Both the position numbers and the translations under genes were made by a program. Below the pieces are notes generated by a model, which saw nothing but the letters and a program-made list of their open reading frames with translations, did not search any database and was not told the origin of the DNA. Below are positions 54,902-63,042 of a stretch of 64,000 nt of DNA, piece after piece (the stretch's first letter is position 1; each line of letters opens with the position of its first letter). The stretch comes from an uncultured Clostridia bacterium (GTDB lineage Bacteria > Bacillota > Clostridia > Christensenellales > Borkfalkiaceae): the NCBI GenBank assembly GCA_947625025.1, contig CANQMQ010000006.1:21486-85485 (forward strand), written 5' to 3'.

Positions 54902-54935
54902 CTACTTTCTTGGTTTGTGAGCTCTTCGTGGCTTA

Positions 54936-55511
54936 TCAAATCAGGCCATTCACCCAATCTTCGATATCGGATTGCGAAACGGTAGCAGAAAACCGCCTGC
55001 CCGAACCCCAAGTTGCGGCGAGGGCAACTGCCTTCAGTTCCACAAGGCTCCCCTCGATGCCGCTTGAGCCCGAAGTGCAGAATGGAATGATGGTCTTGCC
55101 CGAAAAATCGTAACTTTCGAGGAAGGTATAGATGATCTTTGGCGCCGCGCCCCACCAGATGGGATACCCGAGGTAGACGACGTCGAAGGCATCCATGTCC
55201 GAAACAGAGCCTTCAATTTGAGGGCGGGCGGTGGGATCTCGCTGCTCCACCGTTGCACGGGTGGAGCTATCGCTGTACCGAAGGTCCTCCGCCGTATAAG
55301 GCACCTTGGGCGTGATTTCATAGAGGGTGCCGCCCGAAGCCGTTGCGATCTTCTCCGCAACCCCCTCCGTATTCCCCGTTGCCGAAAAGTAAGCGACGAG
55401 GATCTTGGAGGCATCGGTGCCCGCAAGTTTTCCCTCGTCCCCCGCGCAGGCGGAGAGCGTCGCCGCGAACAGACAGAGCATTCCAATCAGAATGCAAACC
55501 ATTTTTTTCAT
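54936..55511 (-). CDS. Lipoprotein flavodoxin
   Basis: A 191-residue protein. A signal peptide with lipobox LSAC (residues about 19-22) is followed by a flavodoxin domain: the FMN phosphate loop is FSATGNTEGVAEKIA near residues 41-55, and VVYLGYPIWWGAAPK and PFCTSGSSGIEGS provide the isoalloxazine loops. An exported flavodoxin is unusual but recurrent in anaerobes and may carry electrons outside the membrane. GAGG lies upstream of the ATG. It is the last of four genes of the MarR operon, 1 bp after the monooxygenase-like gene. Confidence 0.88.
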   Translation of the reverse strand: MKKMVCILIGMLCLFAATLSACAGDEGKLAGTDASKILVAYFSATGNTEGVAEKIATASGGTLYEITPKVPYTAEDLRYSDSSTRATVEQRDPTARPQIEGSVSDMDAFDVVYLGYPIWWGAAPKIIYTFLESYDFSGKTIIPFCTSGSSGIEGSLVELKAVALAATWGSGRRFSATVSQSDIEDWVNGLI

Positions 55512-55512
55512 A

Positions 55513-55803
55513 CTACGTTACCTCGAGGTATCGTTTCACCCGCATGCTGAGGTGATATTTTTCACGGAGAGCGGCGATTTCACGCATCTCCGGGCTCTTA
55601 TGGTGGAAGTCGAGCGCCTCCTCGTTTTCCCATGCGTCGATAAGGAGCATACTTTCAGGGTCCTCCATCGGGAAATAGTATTCATAGCGAAGGTTGCCCT
55701 TTTCGGCACGGATGCGCTCCACGAGCCCGCTTGCCACCATCTCTTCGGCGAACTTTCTCGCACTGCCGCCCGTACCCGTATACAGAATGTTGACCGTAAA
55801 CAT
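55513..55803 (-). CDS. ABM-type antibiotic biosynthesis monooxygenase-like protein
   Basis: A 96-residue dimeric alpha-beta barrel (ABM/YgiN-like) protein. The typical pattern is seen: a first strand VNILYTGTG, ALxxVxxxxGNLRYEYYFP-like core, and SMLLIDAWENEEALDFHHKSPEM with the conserved WxNxEAxxxH motif. Members are quinol monooxygenases or small oxidative enzymes. The start at 55803 has GAGGCAAGAG upstream; longer in-frame forms overlap the neighbouring gene. It sits between the CMD-cupin and flavodoxin genes. Confidence 0.82.
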   Translation of the reverse strand: MFTVNILYTGTGGSARKFAEEMVASGLVERIRAEKGNLRYEYYFPMEDPESMLLIDAWENEEALDFHHKSPEMREIAALREKYHLSMRVKRYLEVT

Positions 55804-55811
55804 CTCTTGCC

Positions 55812-56564
55812 TCAGGGGAGTTTGTTGTACTCCTCTTCGGAGACGGGTTCCAACCATTCGTTGGAGGGATTCTCCCCGGGGACCTCTAAGGCGAGGTGGG
55901 AAAACCAGCTATCCTTCGCGGCGCCGTGCCAGTGTTTGACGCCTGCGGGGATGTTGACGACGTCGCCCGCCTTCAGCTCCACGGCCTCTTTGCCCCATTC
56001 CTGATAATACCCTCTTCCCGCAACGGCAATCAGAATTTGTCCGCCGCCCTTAGTAGCATGGTGGATGTGCCAATTGTTACGGCAAGCGGGCTCGAAGGTG
56101 ACGTTGAAGATGCCCACCTGCTCCTTGGAAATGGGGGCGAGGTAGCTTCTGCCGCTGAAATACTGCTTGAAGCCATCGTTGGGGGCCCCGATGGGGAATA
56201 CCATTTCATTCGCATGGGCCTGCATTTGGGTCCCCACCGTCTCTTCCGCCCATACTTCCTTTGCCATGTTGAACACGGCCCAAGCCTTGGGCCAACCGGC
56301 GTAGAAGCCCACATGCGTGATCGTTGCCGCAATTTCCTTTTTGGTGACCCCCGCACGCCTTGCGTTCTCCAAATGATACCGAAGGGAGGAATCGGTGATG
56401 CCCGAAGCCATCAGGGCAACCACCGTGATGAGGCACCTCGTCTTGTGGTCGATGTCCCCGTTGTTCCAATTCTCCCCAAAGAGGATATCGTCGTTGAAGT
56501 GGGCGAAATCGGGTGCGAATTCCCCGAGCGCCTTTCTTCCTGCATCCTGTGTAATTTTTTTCAT
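55812..56564 (-). CDS. Carboxymuconolactone decarboxylase-cupin fusion protein
   Basis: A 250-residue two-domain protein. Residues about 20-105 are a CMD/AhpD-like helical domain with ENARRAGVTKKEIAATITHVGFYAGWPKAW; the CxxC redox pair of AhpD is absent, so a decarboxylase-like or structural role is more likely than peroxidase. Residues about 135-235 form a cupin with HIHH (WHIHHA), a GG[Q/N]-type strand, and a later KHWHGA supplying the metal His residues. AGGAGG precedes the ATG. It is the second gene of the MarR operon. Fused CMD-cupin proteins occur in other anaerobes; the substrate is unknown. Confidence 0.87.
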   Translation of the reverse strand: MKKITQDAGRKALGEFAPDFAHFNDDILFGENWNNGDIDHKTRCLITVVALMASGITDSSLRYHLENARRAGVTKKEIAATITHVGFYAGWPKAWAVFNMAKEVWAEETVGTQMQAHANEMVFPIGAPNDGFKQYFSGRSYLAPISKEQVGIFNVTFEPACRNNWHIHHATKGGGQILIAVAGRGYYQEWGKEAVELKAGDVVNIPAGVKHWHGAAKDSWFSHLALEVPGENPSNEWLEPVSEEEYNKLP

Positions 56565-56574
56565 ATTTTACCTC

Positions 56575-57003
56575 CTATTCCGTTACGATTTTTTTAATGT
56601 TTACGGCAAGCTCCCGTAAGACTTCCAAGGTGGACCCGGGGGAAGCGAGGTCTGCATAGACCTCTTTCTCCCGCATGTAGAGATCGGATAGCACGCCGTC
56701 CGCATACTTCTTTCCGCTCTCCGTGAGGGAGATGAGAAGCTCTCTTCTCTCCCCCTTGATTTGGGAGAGGGTAACGTACCCCTTCCCCTCCAAATCCTTG
56801 ATGAGGGTGTTTGCCGTGCTCCGCGGGATCGCCCAATCCTCGCAAATTTGCTTCTGACTGTGCCGCGCCCCGTCGTTTAAGGCATACAGGATCCAGAGGA
56901 GATTGGGTGAGCTCACATGGGCCCGCCTGCCGTACTCCTCATAGGCGCCGTCGATTTGATACACGAGCCGCCCGAGTTCATAAAAAAAGCTACGTTCGTT
57001 CAT
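56575..57003 (-). CDS. MarR-family transcriptional regulator
   Basis: A 142-residue MarR-type winged-helix repressor. The recognition region is QKQICEDWAIPRSTANTLIK near residues 52-71, followed by the wing LEGKGYVTLSQIKGERRELLIS. It leads the operon with the CMD-cupin, ABM and flavodoxin genes, suggesting control by a redox or aromatic/quinone-type signal. I chose the ATG at 57003 (AGAGGG is immediately upstream); a TTG four codons earlier is an alternative. An inverted repeat straddles its promoter. Confidence 0.88.
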   Translation of the reverse strand: MNERSFFYELGRLVYQIDGAYEEYGRRAHVSSPNLLWILYALNDGARHSQKQICEDWAIPRSTANTLIKDLEGKGYVTLSQIKGERRELLISLTESGKKYADGVLSDLYMREKEVYADLASPGSTLEVLRELAVNIKKIVTE

Positions 57004-57016
57004 CCCTCTGTCCAAT

Positions 57017-57056
57017 AATCCGAATTCGTATTTTAATTATATTACGGCTTCGGATT
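57017..57056. promoter_or_regulatory. Candidate MarR operator (inverted repeat straddling the promoter)
   Basis: AATCCGAA (57017-57024) and TTCGGATT (57049-57056) are a perfect 8-bp inverted repeat separated by 24 bp, bracketing the -10 box of the MarR operon promoter. This suits autorepression. Confidence 0.5.
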
Positions 57057-57064
57057 TCTGTCAA
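57036..57064 (-). promoter_or_regulatory. Promoter of the MarR operon
   Basis: On the minus strand, TTGACA, 17 bp, TATAAT, 33 bp before the start codon. Confidence 0.85.
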
Positions 57065-57084
57065 GCATTTGAAGGAAAATTTTT

Positions 57085-57122
57085 GAAAAAAACGGGGAAA
57101 GTTCAACCGAACTCCCCCGTTT
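57085..57122 (-). terminator. Intrinsic terminator of the ABC transporter cluster
   Basis: AACGGGG and CCCCGTT arms with an inner GTTC/GAAC stem, followed by TTTTTTT on the minus strand, just after the last permease gene. Confidence 0.85.
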
Positions 57123-57145
57123 CTGTACTTTCCCTATCAAAATTC

Positions 57146-57946
57146 TCAGACCAAACTCGTCTTATTCAAAATCACAATGCTCACTGCCCCGAGGCCCAAG
57201 GCGAAGAGCGGGCCGCCGAGAACGCACAGCGCCACGTTGAATGCCCCCGCATTCAAGGGCGTCATCATGGGGATCATCGTAAACAATAACATCCCTGCGG
57301 CGAGGGCGCCCAAGATGGAGAGCCAAAGCCTCTGCTTGCCCACCGTAGCGAGGGTGAGGGCAATGGATACGAACACGAGTGAAAAGAAGATCTTACTTAC
57401 CATGCAGGCCACAATTCCGCCCGCGGTTGCGCCCACTTCGGCAAGGCTGAAGGAGAGCCCCGCGATGCCGCCGCCCACCATCGCCCCGATAAAATACAGC
57501 ACGAACATGCCGCAGGAGGCCGTAAACAGCACCACCGTCTTGGAGAGGACGTAGTCAACCTTTTTGGCGCGCACGGTGAAGAGGTTCTTGACGTATCCGC
57601 TCCTGAAATCCTCCCCCACGAAGAGGCAGACGAAGATGGCAACGAGGAAGTAGAGGAGGTTGATGTTGCACATGCTCGTGAGGTCCATGCTCATGGCGCC
57701 GCCCGAAGAGCCGATCGCTTGCCATACATTTGTGAAGGTCTGCACCGCCGCCTCCTCTCCCGTTTGCGGGTCAACCGCGGACATGCCCCCCATGGACGTC
57801 GTCATAACGAGAATCAGAATGGGAAGCGCGAGGCTTACGGCAAGCATGATCCAGACGGTGGGCATTGTAAACATTCTGCGAAAATCTACCTTCAGCATCG
57901 TTTTGAGGCGCTTGCCGAAGTCGCTGTTTTTGTAATTTGCGCTCAT
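57146..57946 (-). CDS. ABC-2 type transporter permease (second pair)
   Basis: A 266-residue membrane protein with six likely helices (about 25-50, 90-115, 135-160, 168-192, 200-222, 238-262). Its N-terminus, MLKVDFRRMFTMPTVWIM, closely parallels that of the other permease in the cluster. ABC-2 permeases of this lantibiotic-immunity/bacitracin type export peptides or detach them from the membrane. GGAGGG precedes the ATG, which overlaps the stop of the paired ATPase gene as ATGA. It is the last gene of the exporter cluster. Confidence 0.85.
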   Translation of the reverse strand: MSANYKNSDFGKRLKTMLKVDFRRMFTMPTVWIMLAVSLALPILILVMTTSMGGMSAVDPQTGEEAAVQTFTNVWQAIGSSGGAMSMDLTSMCNINLLYFLVAIFVCLFVGEDFRSGYVKNLFTVRAKKVDYVLSKTVVLFTASCGMFVLYFIGAMVGGGIAGLSFSLAEVGATAGGIVACMVSKIFFSLVFVSIALTLATVGKQRLWLSILGALAAGMLLFTMIPMMTPLNAGAFNVALCVLGGPLFALGLGAVSIVILNKTSLV

Positions 57947-58845
57947 TTTCTTCCCTCCTGCATGAGATCGATATAGTATTCCTCGAGGCTTATCTTCGCC
58001 GTGCGGAGTTCGCTCACGGCTATCCCGCAGTTTCCCCAAAGATAGCTTGCGACATTTTCCGCATACGCTCCATAGACGCGGATCTCGCCCGTCTGTTCAT
58101 CGATATCCGCCCGTCCGAATGCCCGCTGTAAGATGTCCCGCGCCCTTTCCATGTCCGTAGTTCTGAGGGCAACATAGGTAGGGCAGTCCGCATTGAGTTC
58201 TTCGGCCGTCATTTCCCGTATCATTTTGCCCCCGCGGATGATGCCGTAGTGGGTGGCGATCTTCTCAAGTTCCCCCAAAATATGGGAGGAGATGAGTACA
58301 GTCGTGCCGTTTTTGGATAGATTTGTTAAGATTTCACGCATAATGCGCATGCCGTCTGCATCGAGGCCGTTGATGGGCTCATCGAGCACGAGGAGCTTCG
58401 GGTTCCCGAGCAGGGCAAAGGCGATGCCGATGCGTTGCCGCATACCCAAAGAGCAGTTCTTAAACTTATTGGAAGCGGCGCCGTCCATGCGGACGAGGTG
58501 CAACACCCGCCGTATCTCCGCATCCTCATTCTGGATGCCGAGGTTGGCGGCCTGCAGTTTCATGTTGTTCCAGACGGTGTAATTGGGGAAGCAACCGGGG
58601 GCCTCGATGAGGACGCCGATTTGCGAGCGGACAGTCTGATCCCGATAGTCCTTCCCCCAAAGTTTAATTTCGCCCCCGCTCAAGGGAAGAAGCCCGCAAA
58701 TGCACTTCTCCGTCGTCGATTTTCCGCTCCCGTTCTCCCCGATAAAACCGTAAATTGCGCCCTCGGGTACGGACATGGTTAGCCCGTTTACCGCCACCTT
58801 CTCTCCAAACCGCTTTGTAAGGCCGTTGATTTCGATTGCGTACAT
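57943..58845 (-). CDS. ABC transporter ATPase, BcrA/lantibiotic-export type (second pair)
   Basis: A 300-residue ATPase. Walker A is GENGSGKSTTEKCICG near residues 33-48, the signature is CSLGMRQRIGIAFAL, Walker B LLVLDEPINGLDADG and the switch His in ISSHILGELEKIATHYG. A C-terminal extension of about 80 residues is typical of the BcrA-like group. It is strongly similar to the first ATPase of the cluster, including the unusual TEKCICG after Walker A, so the two pairs arose by duplication. GGGGAGG lies eight bases before the ATG. Confidence 0.9.
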   Translation of the reverse strand: MYAIEINGLTKRFGEKVAVNGLTMSVPEGAIYGFIGENGSGKSTTEKCICGLLPLSGGEIKLWGKDYRDQTVRSQIGVLIEAPGCFPNYTVWNNMKLQAANLGIQNEDAEIRRVLHLVRMDGAASNKFKNCSLGMRQRIGIAFALLGNPKLLVLDEPINGLDADGMRIMREILTNLSKNGTTVLISSHILGELEKIATHYGIIRGGKMIREMTAEELNADCPTYVALRTTDMERARDILQRAFGRADIDEQTGEIRVYGAYAENVASYLWGNCGIAVSELRTAKISLEEYYIDLMQEGRK

Positions 58846-58861
58846 GGTAGTCACCTCCCCC

Positions 58862-59680
58862 TTAATAGACGTCCCTGCGGTACAGAATGACCGAGCCGAG
58901 AACGTTGTAAATCACAGCCCAAACGCAGGAGCACACAAGGCACACGAGCACGGACAAGAAGTTTGCCGAAAGGCAAGCCTGCACCGAAGAACCGTAAAGG
59001 AAGATATTGAGGGCCGCCGTATTTCCGACGAGTGCCGCCGCACCGATGACGGGGATTCCCGTGCCGAGCACAAAGCACAGGGCAATGGAGATGCCGAACT
59101 TCCTCCTGAAAATGATGTTGATGAAGGTGTAGAGGCTTGCCCAGCCGAGGCTCATCAGCATCTTCCCGAGGATGGCGCATACGAGCGCCCCCGCGTTTAC
59201 GGTGAGCGGCAACCCCGTTGTCATGCCCGAAATGGTGCCCCCGATGAAGTAGGTCCCGCACATGCAGACCATGGAGAAGGCGGAGACGAGAGTCTTACTC
59301 ATCATGTAGTCCTCCTTCTTCGCATGGGTGGTGAAGAGCTGTTTTACGTATCCGCTCGTGTAGTCGTGCCCGATGAAGATGGATACCATGATGCCGCCGA
59401 AGATGAACACCATGTTCATGTTGGCGTATTCGCCTATGTCGTGCACGACGTAGAGCGGGCTATCCGCGGCGATGATCTGCCACGCATTCGTAAACATGCC
59501 CGCAGTCTCTCCCTCCCCCATTGCCCCCATGGAGACGAGGGCGGGAATGATGGCCGCGATGCCGAGGAAGATATAGAAGAGCGGGGTATGGAAGAGGCGG
59601 TAGAAATCTACGCCGAGCATCCCCTTCAGCCTTGTAAGAAAGGAAGGCTTCTCAAATTGTAACGGCTTCGTGTTTTCCAT
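58862..59680 (-). CDS. ABC-2 type transporter permease (first pair)
   Basis: A 272-residue membrane protein with about six helices. The N-terminus has LKGMLGVDFYRLFHTPLFYIF, paralogous to the second permease, and a large outer loop around residues 60-100 (GEGETAGMFTNAWQIIA). AAGGAG lies seven bases before the ATG. It is 1 bp from the preceding ATPase gene's stop, so the pair is tightly linked; it probably forms an exporter with that ATPase. Confidence 0.85.
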   Translation of the reverse strand: MENTKPLQFEKPSFLTRLKGMLGVDFYRLFHTPLFYIFLGIAAIIPALVSMGAMGEGETAGMFTNAWQIIAADSPLYVVHDIGEYANMNMVFIFGGIMVSIFIGHDYTSGYVKQLFTTHAKKEDYMMSKTLVSAFSMVCMCGTYFIGGTISGMTTGLPLTVNAGALVCAILGKMLMSLGWASLYTFINIIFRRKFGISIALCFVLGTGIPVIGAAALVGNTAALNIFLYGSSVQACLSANFLSVLVCLVCSCVWAVIYNVLGSVILYRRDVY

Positions 59681-59681
59681 T

Positions 59682-60581
59682 TCACATCTCCTTTCCGCTC
59701 ATCAGGGAAACGTAGTATTCCTCGAGCCCTATCTTGTGGGTTACGAGTTCGGCGGGAACGGCGCCATGCCCCATGAGGTAGGAAGAGAGCTCTGCGGGGC
59801 TCTCTACGCCATAGACGTGCACTTCCCCCTCCCCCATCTCCAAGGCATACCCGCTCCGCCGCAAGAGGTCTAAGGCGGTGGGTATATTTGAAGTTTTGAG
59901 GGAGACGTAGTTTTCATATCTCCCATCCATTTCGGATGCGGCGATCTCCTTTATCATCTTGCCCTGGCGGATGATGCCGTAGTGGGTGGCGATCTTCTCA
60001 AGTTCGCCGAGGATGTGGGAGGAGATGAGCACGGTACAGCCGTAATTTTGGGTGATGTCCACGAGGATCTCCCGCATGAGGCGCATGCCATCCGTATCGA
60101 GGCCGTTGATGGGCTCATCGAGGATGAGGAGGGCGGGGTCGCCGAGGAGGGCCATAGCGATGCCGATGCGCTGTTTCATGCCGAGGGAGCACTTCTTGAA
60201 GGGGAGCCTGGCGTTCTCCTCCATGCGGACGATTTTGAGGACCCGCTCAATTTCGCCGTTTCTATCCTTGAGCCCCAAGTTGATGGCCTGCATCATGAGG
60301 TTTGCATAGACGCTCGAGGAGGGGAAGCACCCCGCATTCTCGATGAGCGCCCCCACCCTTGCGCGGACGCCCGCATCCGTATAGGGCTTCCCGAAGAGTT
60401 TGATTTGCCCTTTATCGGGAACGAGATGCCCGCAGATGCACTTCTCCGTCGTCGATTTGCCGCTCCCGTTCTCCCCGATGAAGCCGTATATCGCCCCCTG
60501 CGGCACCGTCATATTGAGGCCGTCGAGGGCGTACATGCCCCGAAAGCTCTTGGTTAAATTTCTGATTTCGATTGCGTTCAT
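59682..60581 (-). CDS. ABC transporter ATPase, BcrA/lantibiotic-export type (first pair)
   Basis: A 299-residue ATPase with Walker A GENGSGKSTTEKCICG, signature CSLGMKQRIGIAMAL, Walker B LLILDEPINGLDTDG and switch His ISSHILGELEKIATHYG. It is the first gene of the two-pair exporter cluster. GGAGGCGGGT precedes the ATG. Proximity to a sensor kinase operon suggests regulated export or immunity to a membrane-active compound; the compound is unknown. Confidence 0.9.
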   Translation of the reverse strand: MNAIEIRNLTKSFRGMYALDGLNMTVPQGAIYGFIGENGSGKSTTEKCICGHLVPDKGQIKLFGKPYTDAGVRARVGALIENAGCFPSSSVYANLMMQAINLGLKDRNGEIERVLKIVRMEENARLPFKKCSLGMKQRIGIAMALLGDPALLILDEPINGLDTDGMRLMREILVDITQNYGCTVLISSHILGELEKIATHYGIIRQGKMIKEIAASEMDGRYENYVSLKTSNIPTALDLLRRSGYALEMGEGEVHVYGVESPAELSSYLMGHGAVPAELVTHKIGLEEYYVSLMSGKEM

Positions 60582-60607
60582 ACCCGCCTCCGATTTTTTC
60601 TGCCTCC

Positions 60608-60613
60608 ATTATA
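60608..60613 (-). promoter_or_regulatory. -10 box upstream of the ABC cluster
   Basis: A perfect TATAAT on the minus strand, 27 bp before the first ATPase gene. No sigmaA -35 box is found at 16-18 bp (ACAAAA), so an activator may be needed. Confidence 0.5.
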
Positions 60614-60680
60614 GGGAACAACTATTGCGATTTTGTTGCTTCCTTGTTTTTGTTTTGTAAGTCTTTTGTTGCCGAATTGT

Positions 60681-60708
60681 AAAAAACAAGCGGCAGTGCT
60701 GCCGCTTA
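60681..60708 (-). terminator. Intrinsic terminator after the two-component operon
   Basis: AAGCGGCA and TGCCGCTT arms with a short loop, followed by GTTTTTTAC on the minus strand, between the small membrane protein gene and the ABC cluster. Confidence 0.85.
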
Positions 60709-60721
60709 CGATTCCGTAATC

Positions 60722-61129
60722 TCATTTCTTTACGCCGAGAAGTTCTTCGGAAAGGCTTAAAATCTCTTTTGCATATTTGTTTTTCCGCCTTTTGAGCACC
60801 GTTCGGTATACGGGATAGACAATGCAAAGGAGCAGGAGCCCCATTACGCCGATGGGAATGCCGATATAAAAATCATCGAGCGTCATGACGATGGACATTC
60901 CGACGCCCAAGAGGAGAACGCCGAGCGCGAGCCCCAATGCTAAAATGACCGTCGCCGGCCGAGTGACCTTGCGATGAAGCGCACGTAAGCGGTCCATTTT
61001 ATCCGACCTCCCGCTCTGCGCACCGCCCTCCCCGAAGGCTCCCGCATAGGCTTTTCGGATATCTTCTATTTCCCGCCTTTCGTTCTCCGTAGGCGCCGAG
61101 TAAGTATATTGAAATTCATCGTCCGGCAT
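60722..61129 (-). CDS. Small two-helix membrane protein
   Basis: A 135-residue protein with an acidic, charged N-terminus (about 60 residues, with EREIEDIRKAYAGAFG-like helix) and two hydrophobic segments (about residues 58-80 and 87-107), then a basic C-terminus. The hydrophilic ends should both lie in the cytoplasm. I do not recognise a family. Its first 14 bp overlap the kinase gene, and GGAGGG lies eight bases before the ATG, so it is the third gene of the two-component operon and may modulate the kinase. Confidence 0.65.
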   Translation of the reverse strand: MPDDEFQYTYSAPTENERREIEDIRKAYAGAFGEGGAQSGRSDKMDRLRALHRKVTRPATVILALGLALGVLLLGVGMSIVMTLDDFYIGIPIGVMGLLLLCIVYPVYRTVLKRRKNKYAKEILSLSEELLGVKK

Positions 61130-62177
61130 GTTCTTTTCCCTCCGAATCTTTTTGCAGTTCGACGGTGAAGGTGGTTCCGACTCCGAGCTTGCTTTCAACA
61201 CAAATGGTGCCGCCGATCCGATCTATCACACGCTTGACAAGTGCGAGCCCTAAGCCGTTCCCTTCCGTTGCGTGGGAAGTATCCCCTTGATAGAATTTAT
61301 CGAAGATGTGCCTGCCCGTCTCTTCGTTCATGCCGCAACCCGTATCCGAAACAGAGACGGAAACGCTCTTCTCTATTTCCTTGAGGGTGACAGTGATCGT
61401 GCCGCCCGGCTCTGTAAACTTGACGGCATTGGAGAGGAGATTGTTCCAGACGATTTCGAGATAGCTCGGCGAGGATGTGAGCATAACGTTTTCTGAAATG
61501 TCGCAGACAAGCTCGATCTTCTTCCGCTCGATGGGGTCCTCGAAGGAGAGTACCGCTTCGGTGAGCGCTTCGGACAGGTTGAACGTCTCCTTCTCTATCG
61601 TAAGTTCCTGATTCTCAAGCTTATTGAGCTTTAAGATGTTTGTAACGAGTGCCGTAAGGCGCTTTGCCGCGTCTGAAAGCGTTTCGGTATACTCGATCCT
61701 CGTCTTTTCGTCGAGAGAGGTATTTTTCAGCGCGGTGGCATAATTTTGGATGACGGAAAGCGGTGTCTTGATCTCGTGTGAGAGATTGGAAACGAAATCG
61801 GTATGCACAACTTCCATTCTTCCGAGTTCCGCCGCCATTTTGTTGATGTTTTCGGTAATATAGTCAAATTGATCGTAGTATTTCAAACGGTGATACGTGG
61901 AGAGGCGAACAGAAAAATTCCCGGCGGCAATCGCATTCGTCGCGTCGAGAATGGCATCCACTCTGTTTTTCACCGTGTATCGATTGCGTAGATAATCGAT
62001 GAGCGTACACACGGCGGAAAGAAACAACACCACGGCAAGCATGACGACCGCGATCACGGCCTTATTTTCGATATAATTTTCTATTGTGCCGTATGCGATT
62101 ACGGCAACCGTTACGATGGCCGCAACGAGCAAAAAGAATGCAACGATCCTCGTAAACGCGGAAAATTTATTGTTCAT
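61116..62177 (-). CDS. Sensor histidine kinase, intramembrane-sensing type
   Basis: A 353-residue HisKA kinase. Two helices (about residues 9-29 and 40-60) enclose an outer loop of only about ten residues, as in intramembrane-sensing kinases that detect cell-envelope stress through the membrane or a partner. A HAMP-like linker follows, with the phosphorylated His in NLSHEIKTPL at about residue 134, then the ATPase domain with NLLSNAVKF (N box), DTGCGMNEE (G1) and GNGLGLALVKR (G2). It overlaps the regulator gene by 4 bp. Confidence 0.9.
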   Translation of the reverse strand: MNNKFSAFTRIVAFFLLVAAIVTVAVIAYGTIENYIENKAVIAVVMLAVVLFLSAVCTLIDYLRNRYTVKNRVDAILDATNAIAAGNFSVRLSTYHRLKYYDQFDYITENINKMAAELGRMEVVHTDFVSNLSHEIKTPLSVIQNYATALKNTSLDEKTRIEYTETLSDAAKRLTALVTNILKLNKLENQELTIEKETFNLSEALTEAVLSFEDPIERKKIELVCDISENVMLTSSPSYLEIVWNNLLSNAVKFTEPGGTITVTLKEIEKSVSVSVSDTGCGMNEETGRHIFDKFYQGDTSHATEGNGLGLALVKRVIDRIGGTICVESKLGVGTTFTVELQKDSEGKEHAGR

Positions 62178-62845
62178 TTCAGCACCGCCTTGTAACCGAG
62201 CCCGTGGACCGTCACGATCTCAAACCCGTTGCAATTCGACGTCTTATCCCTGATCTTCGCCATATATACGTCCACAGTCCGCGAAGTGGCGGAGCTATCG
62301 TAATCCCAGAATTCTTCCATGAGTTGATTGCGCGTGAACGTGCGCTTCGGAAATGAAAGCAATTTGAACAGGAGATCGAATTCCCGCACGGTGAGCGGAA
62401 TTTCCTCCCCGTCCGCGGTGGCGGTATGCTCATCCTTGTTCATCCGCAAATTCCCCGCAACGAGTTCACGGCACCGCTCGATATTCGCACGGCGCAGGAG
62501 CGCCTTGATCCGAAGCACCAAAAGGTCGCTGTCGAACGGCTTGACAACATAATCGTCGATCCCGATCTCAAAGCCCTGCTGCTTGGAAGGCTTGTCGTCG
62601 AGGGCGGTCATAAAGAGGATAGGGATCCGTTTATCCGTTCTGCGCACTTCCCTTGCAAGCGCAAAACCATCAACCTCTGGCATCATCACGTCGGTGACGA
62701 TCATATCATAGCTCGTCTCTTCCATAGCCGTAAGCGCCTCGTTTCCGTTATAACACGCCTTCGGCTCATAGCCGCTCTCCGTCAAAATTGAACAAACCAA
62801 ATCGTTCAAAGCCTTTTCATCTTCCACAACGAGAATTTTTATCAT
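62174..62845 (-). CDS. OmpR-family response regulator
   Basis: A 223-residue regulator. The receiver domain has acidic residues E8/D9, the phospho-acceptor in VTDVMMPEVDG near residue 52, the T/A switch and Lys in VVKPFDSD near 100. The C-terminal winged helix has LTVREFDLLFKLLSFPKRTFTR and RTVDVYMAKIRDK. It is the first gene of the regulator-kinase-membrane protein operon. The neighbouring ABC cluster, which has its own -10 box but no -35 box, is a likely target. Confidence 0.93.
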   Translation of the reverse strand: MIKILVVEDEKALNDLVCSILTESGYEPKACYNGNEALTAMEETSYDMIVTDVMMPEVDGFALAREVRRTDKRIPILFMTALDDKPSKQQGFEIGIDDYVVKPFDSDLLVLRIKALLRRANIERCRELVAGNLRMNKDEHTATADGEEIPLTVREFDLLFKLLSFPKRTFTRNQLMEEFWDYDSSATSRTVDVYMAKIRDKTSNCNGFEIVTVHGLGYKAVLK

Positions 62846-62923
62846 ATCTATTGCTCCCGATTGCCTCTCATTTTAGCCGTAATCTATTGATGAGTTGTTG
62901 CCGAAATGTTAAAATTTTGTAAA

Positions 62924-62952
62924 AGTATAGCACAAGCCATAGGGAAAGTAAA
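62924..62952 (-). promoter_or_regulatory. Promoter of the two-component operon
   Basis: On the minus strand, TTTACT, 17 bp, TATACT, about 78 bp before the start codon. Confidence 0.6.
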
Positions 62953-62963
62953 CCATTCCTTAC

Positions 62964-62992
62964 AAAAAGGCCCTCGATCGAGAGCCTTTTTC
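62964..62992. terminator. Intrinsic terminator after the small membrane protein gene
   Basis: AAAAAGGC and GCCTTTTT arms with a CTCGATCGAG core, T-rich on the minus strand; it ends the gene at 63043 and lies just upstream of the two-component promoter. Confidence 0.85.
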
Positions 62993-63042
62993 GGCGAAAA
63001 CACGCCAACATAAAACCTAAAGCACATTGATTTTTGAAAGGT

